Source: Cristatella mucedo (lineage: Eukaryota; Bryozoa; Phylactolaemata; Cristatellidae). From it: a DNA stretch of 64,000 bases. The notes beneath the pieces were generated by a model. It was given only the letters and a program-made list of their open reading frames with translations. It was not told where the DNA came from and searched no databases. The DNA is taken from positions 15,673,001 through 15,737,000 of the forward strand of contig WPIO01000001.1 of NCBI GenBank assembly GCA_009760855.2, written 5' to 3'. The position numbers and the translations under genes are program-made. Shown here in pieces: positions 52,501 to 62,000 of this stretch; within the stretch, counting starts at the first letter, position 1, and each line of letters begins with the position of its first letter.

Positions 52501-53129
52501 TGGCGTAGCCGGCGTTGATGGTGCGATTATAGAGCTGGGTTGGTCCAGCGGTTAAGGTGCTCGCCCCGACTAAGGTCTGGCTGAGGTCGTGGGCTCGAGC
52601 CCTGAGGCATATGTGAAGCGCCTGAATAGAGATTTAGTTCTCTTGGGACGCTACACAAATGAATTATTTATTTATTAATTATCATTTTAGGAAGCAGATC
52701 CAGCGGGTGGCGCCAGCCAGACCTGACTACATACGCCCGGTGACGGCGCATTTCGACGGAATCACGACGCACAAGGAGGATTACCGAAAGTGGTCGCTCA
52801 GCAATCGCACCAAGGCCATCAGCCAGGCCGACTACATTCCCCCGGAAGCACCATTCGAAGGCATGTCAACTCACCAAGCTCACTACACACTCAAGCGGGC
52901 CGAGATGGCTCGAAGCTTCAAGCCCGAGGCTGCTGCCATGCAGTCGGGCTCCTTCGACGATACGACGATGTACCGTGTGGACTTCACGGCCAAGAAGGCC
53001 GAGCCATGCCCTGCGGCACTACTCAACACGTCCATGGCTAACTACGTGTACGAGCAGGAGGACAGCAAAGGGCACAAGTACTACCAGGCACTGAACGATG
53101 GCACCCGCACGACTGCCGTCGTGTCGTAG
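45008..53129 (+). CDS. SAXO1: SAXO-family axonemal microtubule stabiliser (FAM154), complete
   Basis: Six exons with GT-AG borders and continuous phase: 45008-45048, 45509-45676, 45833-46032, 46199-46483, 46578-46809, 52691-53129 (TAG stop). They total 1365 nt, 454 residues; human SAXO1 is about 474. The N-terminus MVAHKCICQICVCG-RHRCPH, split between exons 1 and 2, is the SAXO cysteine signature that targets centrioles and cilia. About eleven copies of the repeating microtubule-binding Mn motif follow, e.g. MQDKTTFRTDY, LDTMTSYNKEY, FEGMPTYKSDY, FDNRTGYRDDY, FSDDTTSRRDF, FDGITTHKEDY, FEGMSTHQAHY and FDDTTMYRVDF. The C-terminus YVYEQEDSKGHKYY also fits the family. SAXO proteins sit on or in ciliary and flagellar doublets and stabilise microtubules. 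SAXO1 versus SAXO2 cannot be decided. Intron 5 (5.9 kb) is filled with LINEs; a SINE ends 10 bp before the last exon. Confidence 0.95.
46810..47794. other. SAXO intron 5, unique-looking part
   Basis: Follows donor GTAAGT at 46810. No element is recognised until the LINE-A end near 47795. Confidence 0.5.
48395..49672 (-). mobile_element. young LINE-A copy nested in old LINE-A
   Basis: (AATAAT)n tail at 48395-48415, intact hairpin end and 3' UTR. A long C-terminal frame (49219-48638) includes SLDDHISSTIKSASFQLHNI and [20 protein letters not shown]. Upstream lies the RT part (EVPLKYGVPQGSVLGPVLF at about 49660-49600), broken by the GA repeat at 49529-49594. 5' truncated at 49672. Confidence 0.85.
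49529..49594. repeat. (GA)n microsatellite inside LINE-A
   Basis: About 66 bp of GA placed exactly where the consensus has CATCAGCAAGAGGCAGAGTA, between the FTVYTLPLADVI codons, destroying the RT frame. Confidence 0.95.
50325..51900 (-). mobile_element. old LINE-A RT region split by a plus-strand LINE-A
   Basis: 50325-50640 (ATGAAAGCCTAGATTGTGCT, then the strand-reversed PQG and FDTIDH region) and 51246-about 51900 (CTGACTCTGTGGAGTAACTT, CACTACACGTTCCAGTGTCT, GAGGTCACTCGTGGCAGGCT) are collinear LINE-A segments. The plus-strand copy 50641-51245 lies between them. Decayed. Confidence 0.75.
50641..51245 (+). mobile_element. LINE-A copy nested in minus-strand LINE-A
   Basis: Plus strand from the C-terminal coding (SHHLSPTCTDYQSSNASNSR frame; [18 protein letters not shown]) through the 3' UTR to AGAGATTGAGTTCTCTGAGG and a short tail near 51245. 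Confidence 0.85.
52108..52268 (+). mobile_element. SINE-A
   Basis: CTAAGACAACCGGCGGTTGC (A-box region), GTCGTTGGTTCGAATCCTGC (B box), AGCCGTAAAGGCTCTTCTGT, CGCTACACAAATGAGG and TGTTAAATCAGCTAGT. It lies in SAXO intron 5. Confidence 0.87.
52534..52680 (+). mobile_element. SINE-B abutting the SAXO exon 6 acceptor
   Basis: Complete: GCTGGGTTGGTCCAGCGGTT (A box), TCGTGGGCTCGAGCCCTGAG (B box), then the LINE-A-like tail TGTGAAGCGCCTGAATAGAG, ATTTAGTTCTCTTGGGACGC, TACACAAATGAATTATTTAT. The tail runs into ATCATTTTAG, the acceptor of exon 6. Confidence 0.88.
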
Positions 53130-53725
53130 TGCCGAAGAGGATAGCAAGATCCTGCCCACAGCTAGCGGTCAATGCCTCGCCATAAAAGAGGGAAAAGCCC
53201 TATTTTCTTTTGGATACTTTGTTCACTATCTTTATCTTTAATGAGACGTACTACCTTATTGATTTTTTGCAATGCAGGATGCCTTTAAAACTCGCGACAG
53301 ACGTTCAAATTAAATAATTAACGGCCATGCTTAATTTTGCCGAGGAAGACCACTCACCGCTGTCACAGATAAGTTGCCGTTCTTTCATGGCGATTGCAAA
53401 CTGCTCACGCCTGCAGCTGCGTAACGCTTGGGTTTACTAGCAGCACCCAGCATGCTCGCTTGCACCGATGCATGCTAACTGCTGCGCAGATATTGCATTG
53501 GGTTGTGACACGCGATATACCCGTACATCCGGCAAAGCAGCAGGAAAGCAATCCTGTCACTGAAATGCACTAGCTGCTAGTTTTTGATTTGCACTAGCCA
53601 GAAAAAGATCGAGCAGCTTCTGGCAAGAGGTAGAGCAGTGCATGCATTTCTACCACACAGTGTAAAATAGCACACTGTGAGTTTTACTGAACCGATAAAG
53701 TGACCCAAGAAAACCAGCACAATTC

Positions 53726-53731
<6 letters not shown>
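53130..53731. other. SAXO 3' UTR and downstream intergenic
   Basis: Nothing further is recognised apart from the ATTAAA near 53309. Confidence 0.4.
53309..53314 (+). terminator. possible variant poly(A) signal for SAXO
   Basis: ATTAAA 180 bp after the stop; no AATAAA is seen in the nearby downstream sequence. Confidence 0.25.

Positions 53732-53781
<50 letters not shown>
53732..53781. repeat. (CT)n microsatellite at the edge of LINE-A
   Basis: About 50 bp of CT units joined directly to LINE-A codons CTTGATCTTTCGGCAAC (LDLSATFDTIDHK). The consensus there reads CTCTCTGCTTG, a plausible seed. Confidence 0.93.
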
Positions 53782-53783
<2 letters not shown>

Positions 53784-55046
53784 TTGATCTTTCGGCAACA
53801 TTTGATACTATTGATCACAAAGTCCTTCTTGAGCGTCTTCAATCTCACATGGACATTACTGGCACTGTACTGCCATGGTTTGGGTCCTATGTGGGAGACT
53901 CCAGTGTAATGATGTGAACCTGCAAAGATCATCTGAGGAACCACTTGAGTACGAGGTACCTCGGGGCTTTGTGCTTGGTCTGCTTCTTTTAACAGTTTAT
54001 ACTCCCCCACTTGCCGATGTCATTGCCAGATACAATCTAGGCTCTTACTTCTTTGTAGATGACACTCAGTTGTACCTTTGCTGTGATCCCCCTAGCCCTC
54101 CAGCACGTCGAATTCTCTACACACTATTGCTGCATATATCGATGACATCCGCACATAGATGGCAGAACACTTTCTTAAATTGAATGACGACAAAACCAAC
54201 TTATTAGTTATGGGCAAACCAAGTGTGATTCAGAAATTGGAAAACCTGATGCTCAAAATCGGCCACGCCACCATATTTCCTGTTGTATCTGCACATAATC
54301 TAGGTGTCCTGTTCCAATGTGACCTTTCATTACACAACCACATCAGCTTTAAGTCAGCCTACCTTCAGCTAAACAACATTGCTCAAATTTGGGCTTGCTT
54401 AAACAGGGATACTACATCAAAACTGGTCAGTCCATTTATGACATCCCGTCTCGACCTCTGTAACTCACTGTTTGCTGGTCTACCGGCCAGTTAATAAGGC
54501 GCTTACAGTTGGTGCAAAACTCTGTGAAGCTAAGCTCGCCTGTCGGGACCATAACAATTGCCACGCCGACCTGCACTAGCCCCTAATCGAGCAGCTTATC
54601 GACTTTAAGGCTCTGTCACTTACCATTAGGTTCCTCCATTCTCTGGCTCCAGCCTACCTATCAGAACTACTCCCCTCCAGGCAAAGAATCACGCAACCTG
54701 CTGTTCTGACTCAAATCATTAAGCCATACCTTGTACGAATCTCAAAACCGTCAAAGACAGTGCCTTTAGTTCGTATGCTCCCAAACCTCGGAACTCGCTA
54801 CATACACACGCCAGAATGTCCATTGACATGACAATATTTAAAAATAAGCTTAAAACGCACCTGCTTTATTACAGCATTTGATAAGTCTTTGTGATTCGTC
54901 TTTCATGTGCATGTACCTTCTTACACTGTGCCAGCTGCTTGCGGATGCTACCACCAATCATTTGGTAATGCTTTCTATGTAGCATCTGTAAAGTGCTTAG
55001 AAAGAGATTCAATTCGCTGGGGGCGCTAAAAAAAAAATGTATTATT
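53782..55046 (+). mobile_element. LINE-A copy, RT to 3' end
   Basis: Plus strand: LSATFDTIDHKVLLERLQ, VPRGFVLGLLLLTVYTPPLA, a mutated catalytic box (YFFVDDTQLY in place of FYADD), KLNDDKTNLLVMGKPSVIQK, the C-terminal region, AGAGATTCAATTCGCTGGGG and an A-rich/TTATTA tail. Several frameshifts; inactive. Confidence 0.85.
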
Positions 55047-55182
55047 ATAGCTGCAGAATAGCTTCAACGGCACTCACCACAGCTTTCAGTGGCCAATAAA
55101 GGAACGCCTACTGAAGCAGCCGAACCCACGACTTCGGTGGTGAAGAGCAAGCACCTTACCTGCTAGGCTATCACGGCCCTTG
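55043..55182 (-). mobile_element. SINE-A
   Basis: Minus strand: GTGATAGCCTAGCAGGTAAG (A box), GTCGTGGGTTCGGCTGC (B box), GGCGTTCCTTTATTGGCC and GTGCCGTTGAAGCTATTCTG. Its 3' end meets the LINE-A tail at 55046. Confidence 0.82.
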
Positions 55183-55249
55183 ACTAACTTGAAATTAACC
55201 AATTTCCTTTGAGAAAGCTGACAAAATCAAGTCTTTTGGTTCACATTTA

Positions 55250-55530
55250 GTTACACAAGAGCAGCAAATGAATCAAAATTAACACGCCTTTTCTCTGAAG
55301 TGGGACGAAATTAGTGGCACTTTCTCTGATCGTTTACTTTCTCACTTTCATCCATCAAGCTCCACTACTTGAGCCTAGTTATCAGAAGCTCATCAGTAGA
55401 CTTTGTGAGATCCAGGTCTCTGATCAAATTTCTGATTGAGGAAATATGGCTTTCTCTCCTCTGCCGCATCTGTGAAATTGTATTCTGGATCTGCAATATC
55501 TGCAACATCAGCCTCGCTGTCTGACTTGCT

Positions 55531-55535
<5 letters not shown>
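55250..55535 (-). pseudogene. decayed coding relic of unknown repeat family
   Basis: Minus strand after the GA repeat: SDSEADVADIADPEYNFTDA, ERKPYFLNQ and, one frame over, LIRDLDLTKSTDELLITRLK, then stops. The L.RDL.L.K...E.L..RLK pattern recalls a multicopy protein found in many invertebrate genomes, but I cannot name it. A frameshift and stops make it non-functional. Confidence 0.35.

Positions 55536-55590
<55 letters not shown>
55533..55590. repeat. (CT)n microsatellite
   Basis: About 58 bp of CT units. Confidence 0.95.
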
Positions 55591-55593
<3 letters not shown>

Positions 55594-56362
55594 AACATTG
55601 CTGATCCCTTTCCCAAGGACTGGTGATGGGAGTTCAGAGTGTGGTACTAGGCTTATGGATGAAGAAATGCTTGAATACACGACCGTAGACGCTTACGAGT
55701 TTGACGTTTAATGGGGTCTACCCCGTAGAAGTTGCAGTTGCTTGAGTGGTCAGTAGATTCCCACCAAATTTTTGAATAGCGTACCAGGATTATATAGTTT
55801 AAAATGATTTTCAAAAAGTAGCTATTATTGTGCAAGAACTTCCATCAAGCGCAGCAGTTGTTCACCTTACCTTCAAGAGCTCTCGTGAAGTGTTCACAAA
55901 TGAAATGAGGTGCCCATAGATTGTCTTGCCTCCCTACCCCTCCCCTCCCCTCCTCCTCCCCTCCCCGGTAGGCATGCCGAAGCATGCTTTGCGAGCCTTG
56001 CACATCTTAGTAGACGCTTCGACGGAGTACTTTTCCACTCTTGTTTAGATAAATACTTCAATACACCTAGCAAAATGCATCTGCTGGGTGAAAGCAACTT
56101 CTTGACGCCGTATCAATCAAATACATGGCCATTCACTATTCTCTTGCTCTGCAATAACATTAACTAAAATGTTTCTTTTTTAAGGTACCAACTGTTACAA
56201 TTCTAGGGATACTACTCTGTAGTGTGATATCTTCATAACCTTTACTAATTAGGGTAGCGGTAGAATGCGTGCGATATGTTCGAACCTTGTGTCTGTTCTA
56301 TGCCTAACAGTAAAATCCTGGAGAATTTCCTAGATTGACGTGACCACAGAAGCGAAGTGTGC

Positions 56363-56530
56363 TGGGCTGTGATAGCCCAGGATGTAAGGTGCCCACTCTT
56401 CACGACCAAGGTTGTGGGTTCGAGTCCTGCAGTTGGGCGATCCTTTATTGCCAACTGTAATCGGCGGTGATAGCCGATAGGGCTCTTCTGCTGCTATACA
56501 AATGAGGCTGTTAAATCAGCTAAGATTTGT
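56363..56530 (+). mobile_element. SINE-A
   Basis: GTGATAGCCCAGGATGTAAG (A box), GTTGTGGGTTCGAGTCCTGC (B box), GGCGGTGATAGCCGATAGGG, CTCTTCTGCTGCTATACAAA and GAGGCTGTTAAATCAGCTAA. Confidence 0.9.
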
Positions 56531-57004
56531 TGTGGAACAGTAGCTTTTTTACAGGCACGAGGGATTAGGAAAAACACTAAACAATCAGGGACAAGAAATA
56601 TATTGAAATTTGTTACATAGTGTAATACTAAGTGTAAGCACTGCGGCACCCTCTTGGGTTCATTGTGACAAAATGAGGGGATGAATTACCGTACCGTGTC
56701 GGCTCGCCGGATCAAGGATGCTTGTGAACTAAAGAAACTTGCAGCTATATCCCACCGGCAGCCACAAGCCTTCGATAAAATCATGTTTGCCAGCCGTACG
56801 CTAGAGTGGTCGGCAGGTTCACGGAAGCCTGTGACTTCCTCAATTAAAAAAGCTGAGGTCGAATATATAATGACAATAATAATAATATTAAAAGACAGTG
56901 TCATACAACACTAAACGCTGAGCTCGAAGACACAATGAAAAATAACAGTATTAATAATACAGATAGGACAATTTTATAGCACTCAATGAGCAAGGCTAGA
57001 AAAT

Positions 57005-57412
57005 ATAATGAAAATAATATTATGAACTTGACATTTGTATAGCACCCTAAGAAAACTATATCTCTTTATAAGCATATTTAGGAAAAGAAGAATGCCAATT
57101 GGTTGGTGATAAGATGCACAGTATCAGCACGTAAAACCTCACAAAAGACAATTCATGGGGACGGAGTAAATGATACGAGGAACTGGCTGTTTTAAACTTC
57201 TTTCTAAATGTCATCTAGTCGGTGGGGAATGCGCGACGTCTGTCCGATGAGAGTTTCTAGGTTGAGCTAAACGACTTGAGTCAGGAGAGCAGACGGTATG
57301 CTACGAAACCTGATCAGGAAGTATCTCGGATAGGTAAGCTAGAGCAAGAGACTGGGGGGACCTAAAAGTGAAAGAAGCTTGAAAAGTGCAGAATGGTATG
57401 CTGACTTCGTGG
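57005..57412 (-). mobile_element. LINE-A copy, old 3' part
   Basis: ACATTTGTATAGCACCCTAA (3' end), decayed 3' UTR, GGGGACCTAAAAGTGAAAGA. 5' truncated near 57412. Confidence 0.65.
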
Positions 57413-57671
57413 TAGGACGACTGCTACTCATTTGATTAAGCATTCAGGACATGAGCGTTCTTTGTCTTAGGATAGATACTTACATGCTCACTGTTCAAAT
57501 GAAAGCATTTCAGTTAGATTTAGCACCGGATAACGTTCCAAGATCAGCCGCAAGCAGAAATGTTGTAAATAAACAATCGTTTGATTTTCCGAATTCCTTT
57601 GTGTGGCCAAAAATTTGCAGGCAACAAGCTACACTCCAGAGGGACCAAACGGAGGAACCCTACTGGCCAAG

Positions 57672-57852
57672 TGGCTATAGCAATGGCACACTAGGTAAGG
57701 CTGTTGCTTTCACGACCTCGCTCCCGAGGTCGTGGGTTCGATTCCTGCGGTGGGCGATTCCTTATCGCCACTGCAAGCGGTGGTGATAGCCATAACGGCT
57801 CTTCTGTCGCTATATAAAAAGAGGCTGTTTAATCAGCTGGGATTTATTTAAC
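57672..57852 (+). mobile_element. SINE-A
   Basis: AATGGCACACTAGGTAAGGC (A box), GTCGTGGGTTCGATTCCTGC (B box), GGTGGTGATAGCCATAACGG and AGAGGCTGTTTAATCAGCTG. Close to the copy at 61874, suggesting a shared younger subfamily. Confidence 0.9.
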
Positions 57853-57870
57853 CCGTCCCGAGTTGGAATC

Positions 57871-58290
57871 CTAACGGCAATAGGGGCTTGCCAGTTGACA
57901 GCATATCCGGCCAGCACACCAGGCACGAGTGACAGTAGTTAGAGGTGGCTCGATGGCCAGCTTAAGGGTTGCCCCGAAAATGCCGTCGAGAGGCCAGGGG
58001 TTGGTGCAATGCACCCACTCCATGAATTCAGTCCTACAATTACTTTTTTCATGGGCCCAATAAAAACGAGGCTGCTGTGTGGGAGATTTCCCAGCTTCCA
58101 TAAGCAGCAGTGCGTAGAAGGCAGTGGCCGATCCAAAGAAAGACTCGTCGAGCAGAGAGTCACTCAATGAGCCTGCCTTTGGTCTGCCATCATGATTGAC
58201 TTCCTCTGATAAAGGCAAAGTTTGGTCCCCTCCTTGGCCGAATCGTGACAGCCGTGCTATGCTCAAGTCCATTAATCTAAGAGTCGGCAA
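57871..58290 (-). other. 139-codon open frame, unknown
   Basis: Minus strand, between SINE-A and the SORD 3' end. A central stretch has protein-like composition (SLSDSLLDESFFGSATAFYA, PRFYWAHEKSNCRTEFMEWV). No family is recognised and no splice partner was found. It could be an exon, a relic of a mobile element, or chance. Confidence 0.25.
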
Positions 58291-58866
58291 TGCTCACTGG
58301 TTGAAGGGCTGAACGCTAGCATTAAGTTAAGCTCAGAGCCTTGCTTGCCGAACAAGTGGCTAGCAAATGGTTGCTCTGCCACTCACCGAAGTGAAATAGG
58401 ATGCCATCTAATTATGCACTCTTGCTCACCTTCGCATAGAATGAATAAATGATCTCCGATAACATGACCCGAAATTAGTCACTGGTTTCATCTGCACTGG
58501 AATATATTGGCAGCCCCAAATTCTATGCTCTGAGGTGCAACGACGACGATGGCGGCTCATTTACGCTACCATTTACCAACATAGGTAAAGACAGAGCCAG
58601 CTATCGCCATTTGTTGCAAGATAAAGTGTCTTGGAAAAGCTACTCTGCTGGTGTTGATTGAGTTTTTTAGCATAAGCAAACTGCATTTCCACTCTTCGTA
58701 AATGTGGCATTTGGAAGCGCATAGGCTTGTACTTGAAAACAAGTATTACAGAGCCTGGCTCTGAAAGAAATGGGCAAGTTTTTGTTTTGAAATAATTTTT
58801 CTCAGTTCCAATGCAGATGACGACAGCATAATACTAAGGGGAGGGCATTTTTGTTAGCAGAAGTTT

Positions 58867-58872
58867 TATTGT
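58867..58872 (-). terminator. possible poly(A) signal of SORD
   Basis: AATAAA on the minus strand, about 225 bp past the SORD stop codon at 59096. Confidence 0.4.
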
Positions 58873-59095
58873 TGTTAAAACTCTTATCAAAGTAACTTTC
58901 TTGAAGAAGTATCTCAGAAAATTCATGTGCGTCGACCAGAACAGGTTACAACCATCGATCACGGGATAATGAGGCCGTGCCTAATCACATATGCCACAGG
59001 GCTGATACAATTATGGGGCAAAAAGCTCACTGACAGTGTGCAATAGAGGGAAGCACTGTGCGAGTGCAGCTTTAATTACTGATTCAGCTGGGTGC

Positions 59096-62000
59096 CTAAG
59101 ACTTCGAGCAGTTTATCATGACTTTAATGGCGCCACCAGCCATTGTGTGTGACGTCTCGAATGCATCCAGGGTCTGCTCCAGTGAGTATCGATGAGTAAT
59201 GAGTGGCTTAACGTTCACGGATCCCGACGCCACCATGGCCAGCGCGGTGGGATAACTGGAATGAGTAAAAAACATAACTAAATACATACTCGTACTAAGG
59301 ACAACAAATCCGCAGCTGATTCTTAGAACCTAACTAGATTCCCGTGGGTCCTCTACCATTTGTCATGTGCATGTGATGTAGGCAAGTGGTGCTAAATCGC
59401 AATTTGTGCTTTCATCAGCATACTCATGGGATATGTGTATAGCACTGTAAGACAACTAAATCTCTTTCAAAGCAATTGAGATTTGTTGTAAGGCAGGTAC
59501 GTCATCTATATCGTCTATATCTAGTATCAACTTCCGGCCAGAGGGCTACCAAAACATGTCATCTCTAAAGTTGGCACAGATTTAGGTAGACATAACTGGA
59601 TATATACACAACAAGCAGATACAGAGCATGCAAAGGCACTCCACTAAAGAAAATGTCACTGGTCTACTTACGTGTTCACATATCGGAATATTCCTCTAAT
59701 ATCCACTTCTCGTGCTGCAGCATTTACCACAGGCAGCTTGACCTCTGCAGCACCCATGCCAACCAACATAACGACACCGCCGGATTTGGTAGCCTGTGAG
59801 TAAAACAGCCAGTGCTTTCCCATCAGCAATCGGTGCAAAAAAGTGATTGACGGTCACTTCGCAGCCAACTCTTAACAGGAAGCATTGCCAATCCCAATGG
59901 ATGGCTCAGCAAATCACCATGCTAGGGCTAAGAACACGAAGATCCTGCAGGTCACGCGCATAGTTTCCGCAGCTCCTGCTGCCGGAGGGGGGTTTGTGTG
60001 ACGAGTGAGTTCAGAGGCCTTGATTTGCTCTCGTTCATCAAGCTGCATGCCAGCCTAGCTGAGGGCAGCTCAGCAGCTTTGCTATGGGGTAGCCGAGCTG
60101 CTGGCTGGCTGCTAAGGCTAAGACACACTTACATAGACAGCGGTCTGGATGCTGGATTCGGCACCGCTGCACTCTATTGTGACGTCTGGCATGCAGCCAT
60201 TCATCGTCTCGCGCACCTGCTTGGCCATTGCTTGAGGGTCCCTGCTATTAACGAGGACTGTGCTGTCAGCGCCCAGCTCCCTAGCAACCTTTAGTCTGTT
60301 CTCAGCAAGATCTACAACAAGATGCCAATGCATAGAGCATTGATGAATACAGTAGCAACTACAAATGCATCTATTTATCACAGCATTTAGTGGGTCCATG
60401 TTATTCGTCCTTTGTGTGCTAAGGTTTGCTGACATTGCATGCAGCCATTAACCGTGTTGAATGCTGAACCTGTGCATATCACCTCTAACCATGATATGCT
60501 TGTTGTCAATGAGCACTAACCATTCGACGATGCTTCTTTTGCAGCATATGTAAAATGCCTAGAAAGAGATTAAGTTCTCTGAGGGTGCTATACACATTTA
60601 TTATTATTATTATTATTACTATTATTAAGTCTGCTGCAGCCACCATCGTGATAAGCCAATTCCGACGTGTTTCTGTGGGCCAGCCAGGATCACATTGTTA
60701 TGACCACACAACCCTCACTAGTTCGGGTAGTGAGTGGCACACTGCATGCAATGTGCCAAGACCTGAAGCTAGCAATACCCCAACGATAAAAGCACAGCTC
60801 TCTCAAATCTGCACGCAACGCTAGCAACAACACCGTGTTATTAAAAGCACAACAATAGCCTGTATCTTACGGCCAATGCACACACAGGTGACTTCCAGTC
60901 TACTCGCTAGCCGGCGTACAGTAGCTCACGATAAGCGCTAGACTCACCAACCGGCAGACCGTTGCTCCAACAGCGACTGTGGTCAGGCACAAGCCTAACA
61001 GTTTCCAGGTCATAAGTCAAAATAATTGCAATCTTACATAATTATACACGAGCAGCTCACTGCCTGTGGACTTGCTTCGCCGAGTCATATCCGTCCTGGA
61101 AGACAATGCTGCACCATCTTGCCACGTGCCACAAGTGCGCCATCTCGCAGCATGACAGACTTTCTCACTTTAATTAGTAGAGATCATGCTGCCCATAAGC
61201 CTCTGCTTATCGCTGCTGTTTCATAAGCATACTAATTAAGCAGCAAAGCTCATAGTTCTCAATCGAGGCTCAGCTGTCAAGCCCATAGTTCATAATCGAG
61301 GGGCATTACAAGACGATTGGCAGGTCACGAGATCACAGCTGGTGCGCTCAGCAAAAGCATCCCATCCAGTGTCTGCCTCAACGATATCCTGGATATTATA
61401 TGACATGCTGATACCACCCGTAGGAAACCAGATCCCAGCTGGCTGGCAAACGATGGTGGTGAGAGGTGGCATCAAGCCAGACAGACCACAGTGCCTACCA
61501 GCAAGGACGAATTCGGTAAAAGGATGCGGAAACTACAGTCAGGTCCAAAATTTTTTCTCTAGAAAACCAGTCTGAGGCAACACATTAGAGAAAAAGCAGG
61601 TTTTGTTTCTCACAAATGCAAAGATCTACGTTGGAGTATAGTTGAACAATAAAATATAAAAGTTGTTGCTATACGCTTTAGTATTAATAGAAGAATTGCT
61701 TAAGCTATAGGTACAACAAAGTGCTATTTATTCAAATAGGAAAACCTTAACGGCTATGTCGGCCTGCCAACGCAATGGAAAGAGAGTCTCTTGAAAGCAC
61801 AACCAATCTAAGTCTGCCAAAGCTCACATTTTCCGAGGTTCAAGGTTTGGAGTCGCGTGATAGGCGTCGTTGGTGAGCCGTGATGGCACACTAGGGAAGG
61901 CGGTTGCTTTCACGACCTCGGTCACGAGGTTATGGGTTCGATTCATGCGGTGGGTGATCCTTTATCGCCACTGCAAGCCGTGATGATAGCCGTAAAGGCT

